A stretch of 64,000 bases of DNA from Candidatus Eisenbacteria bacterium (lineage in GTDB: Bacteria > Orphanbacterota > Orphanbacteria > Orphanbacterales > Orphanbacteraceae): positions 24,865 to 88,864 of the forward strand of contig JAFGGD010000013.1 of the NCBI GenBank assembly GCA_016930695.1. The letters run 5' to 3'. The notes under the pieces were generated by a model. It ran no database searches and was not told the origin of the DNA. It worked only from the letters and a program-made list of their open reading frames with translations. Positions 1 to 8,498 of this stretch are shown piece by piece. Within the stretch, counting starts at the first letter, position 1, and the number at the start of each line of letters is the position of its first letter. A program made the translations under genes and the position numbers.

Positions 1-130
1 CGATCCTACCGAACCGAGCGCGCCTCCCCGGCGCCGCGCGGAACCCGCCCGTCCGGCAGCTCGGATAGCGCTCTTCTCGAAGCCGCTTCCCGTCGCCGGC
101 GAGCCGCTTCTCGATCTCTTGGTCTAGCAA
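1..130 (-). CDS. Partial ORF after the sigma factor, possible anti-sigma or regulator start
   Basis: A reading frame open to the window edge begins with TTG at 130-128, overlapping the stop of the ECF sigma factor by 7 bases, and gives about 43 residues (LDQEIEKRLAGDGKRL and onward, charged). A gene coupled directly behind an ECF sigma factor is often its anti-sigma factor, but no zinc-finger or membrane segment lies in the visible part. The other two frames contain no better candidate. The start and the existence of the gene are both tentative. Confidence 0.3.
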   Translation of the reverse strand, partial: MLDQEIEKRLAGDGKRLREERYPSCRTGGFRAAPGRRARFGRI

Positions 131-606
131 CGTTCCACTCTCCTCTTCAGGATCTCCCGCCCCCGCGCGAGCCGGGACTTGATCGTCCCCTCGGCGACCC
201 CCAAGTCCCGCGCCATCTCCCGGACGCTCCGGTCCGCGTAGTAGTGGAGCAGAAGCGCCTCCCGGTACGGTTGCGGGACCCTCTCCAGCTCCCGGCGCAG
301 GGCGCGGTCCTCCTCTTCATGGGCGGCGGGCGCGCCGATCCGGCGCCTTCCCATGAGAAACGCCGCCCCCCTCCGGAGTCGCTCCTTCCGCCAATGCCGC
401 CGAAGCACGTTCCGGGCTATGGCGTAGAACCAGGTGAAGGGATCGCTCTCTCCGCGGAAACGTTCCCAGCCGCGAAAGGCGCGCAGGAAAGTTTCCTGCG
501 TCAGATCCCGAGCCGTCTCCTCATCGCCGGCGGCGCCGGCGAGGTAGGCCCAAACCGGGCGGCCGCACCGCTCCAACGCCTCCTCGAAGGTCGGCTTGTC
601 CGACAC
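124..606 (-). CDS. ECF-family RNA polymerase sigma factor
   Basis: A 160-residue protein with the two-domain layout of extracytoplasmic-function sigma factors. Region 2 (about residues 10-75) holds DLTQETFLRAFRGWERF and the promoter-melting segment FTWFYAIARNVLRRHWR. Region 4 (about 105-155) holds PYREALLLHYYADRSVREMA followed by GVAEGTIKSRLARGRE, the helix-turn-helix that reads the -35 element. The GTG start at 606-604 has a GGAGG ribosome site 8 bases upstream, in the gap to the barrel gene. It would direct core polymerase to a small stress or envelope regulon; the target is not shown. The outer-membrane barrel gene just upstream on the same strand may be co-transcribed. Confidence 0.93.
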   Translation of the reverse strand: MSDKPTFEEALERCGRPVWAYLAGAAGDEETARDLTQETFLRAFRGWERFRGESDPFTWFYAIARNVLRRHWRKERLRRGAAFLMGRRRIGAPAAHEEEDRALRRELERVPQPYREALLLHYYADRSVREMARDLGVAEGTIKSRLARGREILKRRVERC

Positions 607-661
607 GTTCGATCCTCCGGAGCCGGAAAAGGTTCCTGAAAAACGGGCCCGCCGCCGCCAC

Positions 662-2716
662 CTAGAAGCGCCTCCCCACGGTGAGGGCGAAGAGGTGTTC
701 GGTCAGCCGTTCTTCCTCGGCCCGATCCTCCTGATCGATTCGCTCGTACTCGGCGCGCCACTCGAGACCGCCGGCACGCAAAGTCGTTTCGGATGTAAAG
801 GTCCAGCGGTCCTCATCGGAGAGGATTTCCTCCGTCCCGGCGCCGCTGGTGTCCTGCGTCGTTTCCGACGCGCCCCACCGCTCTCCCACCCTCCAGGAGA
901 GAATCCCCGCCGCGCCGCTCCAGTAGACGCTTCCGTTCCAGCCGTCCGTTTCGGCGCTGGATCTCGACAGGCTCCGCGAAAAGTTGAGGGAGAGCGTGTG
1001 GGCGTCGCGACGCAGGTAGATCCCCGCCGTGCCGTAGCGGCTCCGATAGGGGTTCTCTTCGTAGGGGATCTCGTAGCTGCGAAGAAGGGCGTAGAAGTTC
1101 CAGGCGATTCCCGCGCCCTTCACGTCGACGTCGGTTCGCCCGTACAACTCGAGGATCTCGCCGCCGGCGCGGATCGGCTGCGAGGATTCGCGGTCCCGCA
1201 CGATCTCCACGCGGGCGGTTTGGCGGAGGAAGCCCCAAGCGCGGATCGATCCGTCCAGCAAGAAGCCGTACTCGCCGCCGTCCACGGTCGGGTTGCCGAG
1301 GGTGGAGAAACCGGAACGGTAGTCCCTCGCTTCGAGGGAGAGGGTCCGTTCCGAGCGGTCCGCGTAGGCGAGCACCGCCCGCCAGGCCGGGGCGCCCGTC
1401 GTGTCGTCCCCTTCGGATTCGCTCCAGCCGGCCTCCATGTCGAGCCGGATCCGTTCGGTGAAACGGAACCGAATGTCGGCGGTGTACACCAGATTCCGGA
1501 TCGGCAGAAGAAAACGGATGGTGTCGGGAACCGACGATTCCCGCTCCCAACCGTAGGCGGCGTTCAGGCCCGCTTCCCATCGGTCGGCGCGCCGGGCGAT
1601 CCGTCCGCCGGTGATGTACTGCGAGTAGATGCCGAAGCCGCCGGTGGTGTCCGCCTCGACGGTGCGGAGGAGAAACGCCGCCGATCGCCACCGCTCCCCT
1701 TCCCAGGAGAGAAGCCCCCCCTCGCCGGAGAGCCAGGAAACGGAGAGTTCCGTCAGCGTGGGGAAGATGTCCCCCGCCTCGAGGGTCAGCCGCTCGCCGG
1801 AGAGACGCGCCGACGCTCGGATCTCGTCGTCATAGATCGGATCGCGGGAGGCGGCGAGATAGAAGGACCGCTCCCGCCAGTTTCCATAGGCGTACATGTC
1901 GAAGGCGAGCGAGGACGTCTCGTCATAGGGGAGATAGGGATCGCCCCGCACGTCGCAGGCGTTCACCACAGCGTACCCCGCCTCCGCCTTCCCCGTGAAA
2001 ACGAAGCGAGAAGCGGCGGCGCGCTTCTCGGCGCCGATGGAGAAACGCCAGCTCCGTTCGGCGCTTCCCCCTCCCTCGTTCAGCAACACGACCGTCGCTT
2101 CGTGCCCTCCCTCGGCGGGGGGGAGTTCCGGCGCGTAGAGAAGGTAGTCCTCGGTTCGTTCCACCCCCTCGGCGATCTCCGCGCCGTCCAGGTAGAGCAC
2201 CGCCTCGGCCGGGGGCAGGAGTGGAGGGTCGAAGAGGACGGAGAGGAGAAATTCCCCGCCGTCCGGGAGGCGCTCCTCCGGTTCGGGCGAGAGGACCACC
2301 ACCCGGTCCGCGCCTTCTTCTCCCGCGCCGGTGTCCCGTACCACGATCTCGTGCGGCGCCTCGGCGGGGAAACGGTCCGGGCTCGTCGCCTCCGATCCGT
2401 CCTCCGTCCGGACGACGAAAGCGTACTCGAATCCGGGAGGGGCGGCGTAGCGCGCGGGGACCTCGACGCGCCAAGCGCCGGGTCGTTCCTCCAGCGGGAG
2501 GCGCGTGAAGAGGGTGTCGCCGATCGCGCGGATGCGCAGCTCCGCCGTGATCGCCCGACCGTCACCGTTCCAGGTGAAGAGCAGGACGGTGGATTCGCCC
2601 GGCCGCGGCGGCGCGGGTGGGGTGTGGCGGATCCGCGGGGTTTCGGCGCCGGATCGCGACGCCGTGCAAAAGATCGCGAAGAAAAATACGAGGAGGATCG
2701 GGAACCGTCGGTCCAC
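662..2716 (-). CDS. Secreted outer-membrane beta-barrel protein with N-terminal Ig-like region
   Basis: I place the start at the GTG at 2716-2714, which has GAGGAGAG 8 bases upstream and leads straight into a signal peptide (FPILLVFFFAIFCTA). This gives 684 residues and avoids a 250-base overlap with trpS. Residues about 30-230 look like beta-sandwich domains; one resembles the carbohydrate-binding/Ig module of amylase-like proteins (TVLLFTWNGDGRA). From about 250 to the end the sequence is alternating aromatic and polar strands (EAGYAVV, SFYLAASRD, RLDMEAGWSES, SLNFSRSLSRS) and it ends in phenylalanine (LFALTVGRRF), the usual BAM recognition residue. An outer-membrane location is well supported; substrate or ligand is unknown. 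Confidence 0.75.
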   Translation of the reverse strand: MDRRFPILLVFFFAIFCTASRSGAETPRIRHTPPAPPRPGESTVLLFTWNGDGRAITAELRIRAIGDTLFTRLPLEERPGAWRVEVPARYAAPPGFEYAFVVRTEDGSEATSPDRFPAEAPHEIVVRDTGAGEEGADRVVVLSPEPEERLPDGGEFLLSVLFDPPLLPPAEAVLYLDGAEIAEGVERTEDYLLYAPELPPAEGGHEATVVLLNEGGGSAERSWRFSIGAEKRAAASRFVFTGKAEAGYAVVNACDVRGDPYLPYDETSSLAFDMYAYGNWRERSFYLAASRDPIYDDEIRASARLSGERLTLEAGDIFPTLTELSVSWLSGEGGLLSWEGERWRSAAFLLRTVEADTTGGFGIYSQYITGGRIARRADRWEAGLNAAYGWERESSVPDTIRFLLPIRNLVYTADIRFRFTERIRLDMEAGWSESEGDDTTGAPAWRAVLAYADRSERTLSLEARDYRSGFSTLGNPTVDGGEYGFLLDGSIRAWGFLRQTARVEIVRDRESSQPIRAGGEILELYGRTDVDVKGAGIAWNFYALLRSYEIPYEENPYRSRYGTAGIYLRRDAHTLSLNFSRSLSRSSAETDGWNGSVYWSGAAGILSWRVGERWGASETTQDTSGAGTEEILSDEDRWTFTSETTLRAGGLEWRAEYERIDQEDRAEEERLTEHLFALTVGRRF

Positions 2717-2757
2717 CGGTCGGTCTCTCCTCGGCGCGAAGAAGGGGAGGGAGTTCC

Positions 2758-3732
2758 TCAGCGGAGGCCCATCACCCGGCGGACCTCGTCCATGGTCTCT
2801 CGGGCGATCGCCCGGCACCGCTCCGCGCCCGTCCGGAGCGCGTCCCGGACATCGTCCGGGTGCTCGCGCAGGTAGTGGTACCGCTCCCGGATCGGGTCCA
2901 GCTCCTTCAGCATGTTGTCCGCCAATAGCTTTTTGCAGTCCACGCACCCGATTCCGGCACGGCGGCACTCTTCGTTCACCGTCTCCACGTTCTCCCGAGG
3001 AGAGAAGACCTTGTGGAGGGTGAAGATGTTGCAGATGTCCGGATTCCCCGGGTCGCTCCGGCGCTTCCGGTTCTCGTCGGTCATCGCCTTGGCGAGCTTG
3101 GCGCGGATCGACTCCGGCTCCTCCACCAGGCCGATGTAATTATCCATCGATTTGGACATCTTCGTCTTGCCGTCCAGACCCATGATGCGCGGCGTCGGCG
3201 AAAGCTTCGCCTGCGGTTCCGGAAAGACGTCGCCATAGCGGGCGTTGAACTTGCGGGCCACGTCCCGCGAGAGTTCGATGTGCTGCACCTGGTCCTCGCC
3301 CACCGGTATCAAGTCCGCCTTGTAGAGGAGGATGTCCGCCGCCTGCAGCACCGGATAGCCGAAGAGGCCGACGTTCACGTTCTCCCGGTGCCTTCTCGAC
3401 TTCTCCTTGAACTGGGTCATCCGCGCCAGGTCGCCCATGGGGGTCACGGTCATGAAGTACCAGGAGAGCTCGGTGTGTTCCGGCACCTCGCTCTGCACGA
3501 ACAGGGTGCACTTTTCCGGATCGAGGCCGGCGGCGATGTTGACCGACGCCGCCGCGAGGATCTTCTCCCGCATCTCCGAAGGTTCGTAGATCACGGTGAT
3601 GGCGTGCAGGTCGACGACGCAGAAGATGGAGTCGTGCTCCTCTAAAAGGGCCACCCAGTTCCGGATGGCGCCGCAGTAGTTTCCAATGGTGATCTCGCCG
3701 CTCGGCTGAATTCCGCTGAAGATGCGTCCCAC
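2758..3732 (-). CDS. trpS: Tryptophanyl-tRNA synthetase
   Basis: Charges tRNA-Trp with tryptophan in the cytosol (class I aminoacyl-tRNA synthetase). The GTG start at 3732 gives 324 residues, normal for bacterial TrpS, with GAGGAGG 7 bases upstream; a frame extension to 3789 adds only arginine-rich noise. Visible motifs: IFSGIQPSGEITIGNYCGA (HIGH-type signature, here TIGN as in many TrpS), FVQSEVPEHTELSWYF, GLFGYPVLQAADILLYKAD with the tryptophan-binding segment, PVGEDQVQHIELSRDVA, and KTKMSKSMDN (KMSKS loop). The barrel gene follows after 41 bases, so the two may share a transcript. Confidence 0.98.
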   Translation of the reverse strand: MGRIFSGIQPSGEITIGNYCGAIRNWVALLEEHDSIFCVVDLHAITVIYEPSEMREKILAAASVNIAAGLDPEKCTLFVQSEVPEHTELSWYFMTVTPMGDLARMTQFKEKSRRHRENVNVGLFGYPVLQAADILLYKADLIPVGEDQVQHIELSRDVARKFNARYGDVFPEPQAKLSPTPRIMGLDGKTKMSKSMDNYIGLVEEPESIRAKLAKAMTDENRKRRSDPGNPDICNIFTLHKVFSPRENVETVNEECRRAGIGCVDCKKLLADNMLKELDPIRERYHYLREHPDDVRDALRTGAERCRAIARETMDEVRRVMGLR

Positions 3733-3779
3733 GTTCCGCCTCCTCGGTCCCCACAGCCTTCGGGGGACACGTCGGGCGC

Positions 3780-3808
3780 AGCGTAGCAACAGCAGAGAAG
3801 GGTGTCAA
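3780..3808 (-). promoter_or_regulatory. Sigma70-type promoter for trpS
   Basis: On the minus strand TTGACA (3808-3803), a 17-base spacer and TACGCT (3785-3780) precede trpS by about 48 bases. The perfect -35 box and ideal spacing make this one of the clearest promoters in the window. Confidence 0.7.
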
Positions 3809-3855
3809 GGGAGGGCCCCGAACACCCGATGATCGGTACGGAGAGGGAGAAACCG

Positions 3856-5121
3856 ATGTTGCGACGATTCTGCGCCGCCGTGCTCGTTCTCGGTCTGATC
3901 GCGCCCGACGCCTGCGCTTCCGCGGCGGAGGAGCCGGTACGCGATTCGGGCGGGCTCGGGGGGCGGCTCTTCTGGAGCGCCCTCACGCTGGTGAACGGCG
4001 TGATCCTCGCCTCCAGCGTGAGCGACATGCGCCTCTATCAAAGCCGCGCTCGAGACGCGGAGACTTCCGGCGGGGACGCCGGCGAGTACTGGGACGCCTC
4101 CTCACGCGAGAAGGTGATGGTCGGCCTTTCGTCGGCTTCCCTTCTGGTCAGCCTCGCCGGGCTCAGGAAGGCGTTCGGCGGCGGCGGGACCGCCGCCGCG
4201 GTTCCCCCCGAGGGGGATTTCGCGACGATGCCCGCCCGCGCAAGAGATGGGGGCGCTTTCCAGGTTTTCTCTCTCGAACAGCGGATCCGTTACGACACTC
4301 TCGCCTGCGCCGGCGCGCCGCCGGCCGGCGTCGGTCGGGATCGGGAAGAGGAGTGGTCCGTCCAAACGGGGGCCGGTGCGGATCCGCTCGACATCGCCTT
4401 TCGGCGCGCACTGGAGGGGGCTCCGGATGGATGTACGGGCGGCGGAGAGGCGGAGAATGCCGGCGCGGGCTTGCCGTCCTCACGCGAAGGCGGCGTTTTC
4501 CCCGCGCCGGTCCTGTCCGCCGGCGGCGAGAAGGAGGATTGGACCGTGGACTCCGGGTCGGAATGGGAGGCGATCCTCGCCGCGCGCCGGGAGGCGGGGA
4601 TGACGGCGGCTTTTCCGCCGGAGGAGGAGACCACCCCTTCGCTCCCCTCGGAAAACGACGAACCGGAGACCTCGGGCGCGCCGGCGAGCCCGGCCGAGGA
4701 CTCCGCCGCTCCCGACGACCCGGTCGCCGATCTTCTGCGCGCCCTGGATGAGAGCGCCGCCGCGCTCTCCTCACCGCGCGGCGGTGTCCGCCCGATCCCC
4801 GGAGCGGTCGCTCGCCCCGCCCCCCTCGTCGCCGCTCCTCCCGCCGAGGAGGAGGGGATCGCCGATTTCGCGTTTCTCCCCTGGGCGGTTCACGTCAGTT
4901 CCTTCCAAACCTTCGCGAGGGCGGAGAAGGACGAGGCGATCTGGACCGGTCGCGGGGAGCGGGTCATGATCGAGGAGGCGGAGATCCCCGGCAAAGGGAC
5001 CTGGTACCGCGTGTTGGTGGGGAACTTCGCCGATCGCGTCGAGGCGGAGGCGCACGCCGCTTCGGTTCGGAGTCGTTTCGGTCTGGAGTACGTGCAGGTG
5101 CGGCGTCGATCCGGTCTCTAA
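3856..5121 (+). CDS. Exported SPOR-domain protein
   Basis: A 421-residue protein. The ATG at 3856 (after GAGAGGGAG) opens a signal peptide (LRRFCAAVLVLGLIAPDACASA). A second hydrophobic stretch lies near residues 85-105 (KVMVGLSSASLLVSLAGL). The middle (about 120-330) is acidic, Pro/Ala/Glu-rich and probably disordered. The last 75 residues form a SPOR domain: AVHVSSFQTFARAEKDEA, then GTWYRVLVGNFADRVEAEAHA and LEYVQV. SPOR domains bind denuded peptidoglycan glycans, often at the septum, so a periplasmic wall-binding role is likely. It stands alone, divergent from trpS and convergent with the next gene. Confidence 0.8.
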   Translation: MLRRFCAAVLVLGLIAPDACASAAEEPVRDSGGLGGRLFWSALTLVNGVILASSVSDMRLYQSRARDAETSGGDAGEYWDASSREKVMVGLSSASLLVSLAGLRKAFGGGGTAAAVPPEGDFATMPARARDGGAFQVFSLEQRIRYDTLACAGAPPAGVGRDREEEWSVQTGAGADPLDIAFRRALEGAPDGCTGGGEAENAGAGLPSSREGGVFPAPVLSAGGEKEDWTVDSGSEWEAILAARREAGMTAAFPPEEETTPSLPSENDEPETSGAPASPAEDSAAPDDPVADLLRALDESAAALSSPRGGVRPIPGAVARPAPLVAAPPAEEEGIADFAFLPWAVHVSSFQTFARAEKDEAIWTGRGERVMIEEAEIPGKGTWYRVLVGNFADRVEAEAHAASVRSRFGLEYVQVRRRSGL

Positions 5122-5136
5122 TCCGCCCTTCCCTTC

Positions 5137-7173
5137 CTACTTGTTCGCGATCTCCAGGTAGAGTTCGGAGGTCTCGCGGGCGATCCGGTCCCAATCGTAG
5201 CGCCGCCGGATCCAGTCTCGCGCCTTCCCGCGCATCGTCTCCACTTCCGCCGGGTTCTCCAGAAGGTGGGTCAACCGCCGGGAGAGATCCTCCACGTCCC
5301 CCCGCCGGAAGCGGAAACCGTGGGGCGGACCCTCCGGGGAGGGGGATGCGTCCCAGACGGCGGCGGGGAGTTCCTCTTCTTGAAGGGCTTCCAGGTTTTC
5401 CTCGATGTCCGAGACGAGCACCGCCGAACCGAAGCTGAGCGCCTCGAGGAGCGCGATGCTGAGCCCCTCGAGGTCGGAGGGCTGGATGTAGAGATAATTA
5501 TGGGCGTAAAGCTCCTCGAGCGTTTCTCCATAGACGTATCCGAGGAAACGGATCCGGTCGTCGCCGGATGCCATTCTCTTCAGATAATCCAAGTAGTCGT
5601 CGGAGTGACTCGAGCCGCCGGCGATGACGAGTTCCATCTCCGTGTCCAGCTTCCGGAACGCCTCGATCAGATAATGGCAGCCCTTCTCCGGCACCAGCCG
5701 CCCCACCAGAAGGAGGAAACGCCTGGGCTTCAGGCCGAACTGCCGCTCCATCTCTTTCGCCGGCGGGATTTTCTTCATCGGGATCCCGTTCGGTATGTAC
5801 CGAATCTCCCGCCCGTAGTGGTGCCTGTAGTAATTCTGCAGCGACCGGGAGACCGCGATGGTCCTGTTGGGGAGGCGGGCCGAGGCGAGTTCGCCGAGTC
5901 GGATGCAGCGGGTCGCGAAGCGCCCCCATTTTTCCCGCTTCCAGTCGAGTCCGTGCACGGTCACCACGGTTCGGATACCGAAGAGGCGCGGGATCCAGCT
6001 GAGCACCGATGGGCCCTGCGCGTGGTAGTGCGCCACGTCCACCGGCTGGATCAGGGTGTGCAGAGTGGCGAACAGGCTGTGGGAAATCGCGTCGAGGTGC
6101 TTGGTGTGGACCGAGGGGAGGCGGGTGACCTGCACGCCTTGGAAACGCCCCTCCATGTTGGTGTAGTAGTGCCTCGCGTAAACCTGGATCAGGAACCCCT
6201 CCCGCGCGAGCCGATTGGTCAGCTCCGCCACGTGTCTCTCGATCCCTCCGAAAGTGGCGGGAATCCCCTTGGAACCGATGACCGAGACGCTGGCGAGTTC
6301 CAACGGAGGGCCGAGGGAGAGGCGCTGGTACAGCTCGTACACCAGGTCTTCCTTGGTCCGATCCTGAACGGGCGGCGTCTCCGCCATGAGGAGGTGGCTC
6401 ACCAAAAGCTGAAAATGGTCGGGAGTGACGCTGGCTTTCGCGCCGGTGGAGCGCACCGCTTCCACCGTTTCGAAGAGCTGGGCCAAGTCACCCGGCGGCG
6501 CGGCGACGAACAACTCCCGGCAATGACTCTTGCGGATGAGCGCGGCGAGGGCCGCCCCGTCGGGGAGGATCTCCAGTTCCGGATCTTCCTCCGGCGGCGG
6601 ACCGCTTCGGACGGCGATCCTGCCGATCACCCGCGCGCCGAACCAGATGTTGTGCCTGAGTCGCCGCTCCAGATCGGCGAGAGGCGCCCCTTCACCGACG
6701 AGTAGGATGGGCCTCTGTAGAAACCCCTTGCGGAAGAAGGCGATCTGCAGGAAGCCGAAAAGAAAGCGGCCGAGGCAGATCAGTCCCGTCGCGAGCACCC
6801 AGAAGGCGACCAGCGTGGGTCGGGAAAAATGGAACACGTAGCTCGTTCGGGAGAGCCCCTGGGAGAGGAAGATGAGCATCACCGAGGCGAGCATGGTGAA
6901 GAACATCATCTTGATCACCCGGGGGACGACGAAGGGGGGCTTGAATCGGCGCGGGAACCTCCACTCCTTGTAATAAAAGAGCAACACGAGGTAGATCAGA
7001 TTCGTCGCCAAGAGCAGATTGAAATAATAAGTGCCGTACTTGCCGATCCAGTCCGACCAGTTGTGGTAATAGAAACGGAGGTAGAGCGCCGTGAAGAACG
7101 CGAGATTCAGGCCGACCAGATCGGACAGAAGCAGAAAGAAAGGGAGAAAGATCTGAGGTCGGGATATTCGCAA
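5137..7173 (-). CDS. Membrane-anchored GT4 glycosyltransferase fused to a polyprenyl-phosphotransferase N-terminal module
   Basis: A 678-residue chimera. Residues about 8-140 hold four membrane helices (IFLPFFLLLSDLVGLNLAFF and others), followed at about 150-265 by a nucleotide-binding-like fold (RPILLVGEGAPLADLERRL). This layout matches the N-terminal part of WbaP/EpsE-type sugar transferases, but their catalytic C-terminal domain is absent. Instead residues about 290-460 start a GT4 enzyme of the DUF1972 type (SVIGSKGIPATFGGIERHVAEL), and 470-660 give the nucleotide-sugar half with the EX7E motif (EGLSIALLE). Likely role: sugar transfer to a lipid-linked or surface glycan at the inner membrane. 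The start is TTG with only a weak AAGG ribosome site; no better start lies upstream. Confidence 0.85.
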   Translation of the reverse strand: MRISRPQIFLPFFLLLSDLVGLNLAFFTALYLRFYYHNWSDWIGKYGTYYFNLLLATNLIYLVLLFYYKEWRFPRRFKPPFVVPRVIKMMFFTMLASVMLIFLSQGLSRTSYVFHFSRPTLVAFWVLATGLICLGRFLFGFLQIAFFRKGFLQRPILLVGEGAPLADLERRLRHNIWFGARVIGRIAVRSGPPPEEDPELEILPDGAALAALIRKSHCRELFVAAPPGDLAQLFETVEAVRSTGAKASVTPDHFQLLVSHLLMAETPPVQDRTKEDLVYELYQRLSLGPPLELASVSVIGSKGIPATFGGIERHVAELTNRLAREGFLIQVYARHYYTNMEGRFQGVQVTRLPSVHTKHLDAISHSLFATLHTLIQPVDVAHYHAQGPSVLSWIPRLFGIRTVVTVHGLDWKREKWGRFATRCIRLGELASARLPNRTIAVSRSLQNYYRHHYGREIRYIPNGIPMKKIPPAKEMERQFGLKPRRFLLLVGRLVPEKGCHYLIEAFRKLDTEMELVIAGGSSHSDDYLDYLKRMASGDDRIRFLGYVYGETLEELYAHNYLYIQPSDLEGLSIALLEALSFGSAVLVSDIEENLEALQEEELPAAVWDASPSPEGPPHGFRFRRGDVEDLSRRLTHLLENPAEVETMRGKARDWIRRRYDWDRIARETSELYLEIANK

Positions 7174-7307
7174 TGCCTTGTCTCGGAATAGATTGCCCTG
7201 GTTTTGCCGCGCGGGGGAAACACGTTTTCCACCGCTCCGGTATTCTAACAGGATTATCGGGAGGAACGCCGAGGAAATTGACCCCCTCGGGCGCGCTCCT
7301 TTTGCGG

Positions 7308-7336
7308 TTGCGTTCCGCCCCCGGGCCGCCTAATCT
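7308..7336 (+). promoter_or_regulatory. Putative galT promoter
   Basis: TTGCGT (7308-7313), 17 bases, then TAATCT (7331-7336), 57 bases before the galT start, in the 220-base gap between two divergent genes. Nothing else is recognised in that gap. Confidence 0.5.
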
Positions 7337-7393
7337 GAAACGCTCATACGCCTCGTCCCGGGCCGCGTGGCCGGGATCGCGGGGAGAGAAAGC

Positions 7394-8473
7394 ATGTCGG
7401 AACTCAGACACGATCCGATTCAGGGGCGCTGGGTGATCATCGCCACCGATCGGGGACAGCGTCCGGATAGTTTCGCCGTTGAGCCGGAGAGGATCAAGGC
7501 GGGCGCCTTCTGTCCCTTCTGCTCGGGCAATGAATCGTCCACGCCTCCCGAAATCGTGGCGATCCGAGAGAGGGGCTCGTCGCCGAACTCGCAGGGCTGG
7601 AAGATCCGCGTCGTGGCGAACAAGTTCCCCGCCCTGCGGATCGAGGGGGAATTGGAACGGCGGGGGATGGGGGTCTACGATCGGATCAACGGGATCGGCG
7701 CCCACGAGGTGGTGATCGAGAGTCCCGACCATTACAAATCCATCGTCGGCCTCGAGCAGGGACACGTGACCAGCGTCTACCGCGTGCTCCAGGAACGGCT
7801 CATCGATCTGATGCGGGACGGACGCTTCAAGTATGTGCTTCTTTTCAAGAATCACGGCCGGATCGCCGGCGCCTCCCTTCCGCACCCGCATCACCAGGTG
7901 ATCGCCGTTCCGGTTACGCCGAAGACGGTGGCCACCGAACTCCAGGCGTCGCGCCAGCACTTTCTCCGCAAGGAACGTTGCGTCTTCTGCGATATTCTCC
8001 ACCAGGAAATCGAGTCGGGCGAGCGGATCGTCTCCCTCACCGATCGGTTCGTGGCGTTCTGTCCCTACGCGAGCCGTTTCCCCTTCGAGATCTTCGTCGC
8101 CCCGCGCTACCACGAGCACGCCTTCGCCGAGACGTCGCCGAACGATCTCTCCGGTCTCGCCTGGATCATGCAGGACGTGCTGAAGCGGCTCCGCTTCGGA
8201 CTTCGGAATCCTCCATATAACTATATATTTCACACCACACCGAACACGCAGACCTCGCCCAAGCGCCCCGCTTACTGGTCGACGGTCCGCTACGATTATC
8301 ATTGGCACATCGAGATCCTCCCACGCCTCACGCGGGTGGCCGGTTTCGAATGGGGCACCGGGTTCTACATCAATCCCACCCCGCCGGAACAGGCCGCCGA
8401 GTATCTGCGCAGCGTCGACACCTCCCAAGAGATCGAAGAGCCCGCTCTTGACGAATCGGCGCAGCAACAATAA
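7394..8473 (+). CDS. galT: Galactose-1-phosphate uridylyltransferase
   Basis: HIT-superfamily nucleotidyltransferase of the Leloir pathway, exchanging UMP between UDP-glucose and galactose-1-phosphate. The ATG at 7394 follows GGGGAGAG and begins SELRHDPIQGRWVIIATDRG, typical of GalT; 359 residues is family length. Zinc-binding pairs CPFC (near residue 45) and CVFC (near 200) are present. The active-site segment is LPHPHHQVIAVP, with the uridylylated histidine expected at H166 of HPHHQ; most GalT proteins have G, S or A where this one has the second H of HH. Related sugar-nucleotide phosphorylases share this fold, so the exact sugar is not certain. A metallopeptidase gene follows 25 bases later. 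Confidence 0.88.
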   Translation: MSELRHDPIQGRWVIIATDRGQRPDSFAVEPERIKAGAFCPFCSGNESSTPPEIVAIRERGSSPNSQGWKIRVVANKFPALRIEGELERRGMGVYDRINGIGAHEVVIESPDHYKSIVGLEQGHVTSVYRVLQERLIDLMRDGRFKYVLLFKNHGRIAGASLPHPHHQVIAVPVTPKTVATELQASRQHFLRKERCVFCDILHQEIESGERIVSLTDRFVAFCPYASRFPFEIFVAPRYHEHAFAETSPNDLSGLAWIMQDVLKRLRFGLRNPPYNYIFHTTPNTQTSPKRPAYWSTVRYDYHWHIEILPRLTRVAGFEWGTGFYINPTPPEQAAEYLRSVDTSQEIEEPALDESAQQQ

Positions 8474-8498
8474 GTTACGGACATAGGAGGAACTGATC

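Noticed and set aside
596..2875. Very long open frame on the plus strand opposite the barrel gene
   Set aside because: The minus-strand protein has a signal peptide, ribosome site and barrel pattern; the plus frame is Arg/Gly/Pro-rich with no motif, as expected for antisense frames in GC-rich DNA. The same applies to long antisense frames at 8475-10115, 16585-19002, 20879-22984, 58371-60902 and 61213-63891.
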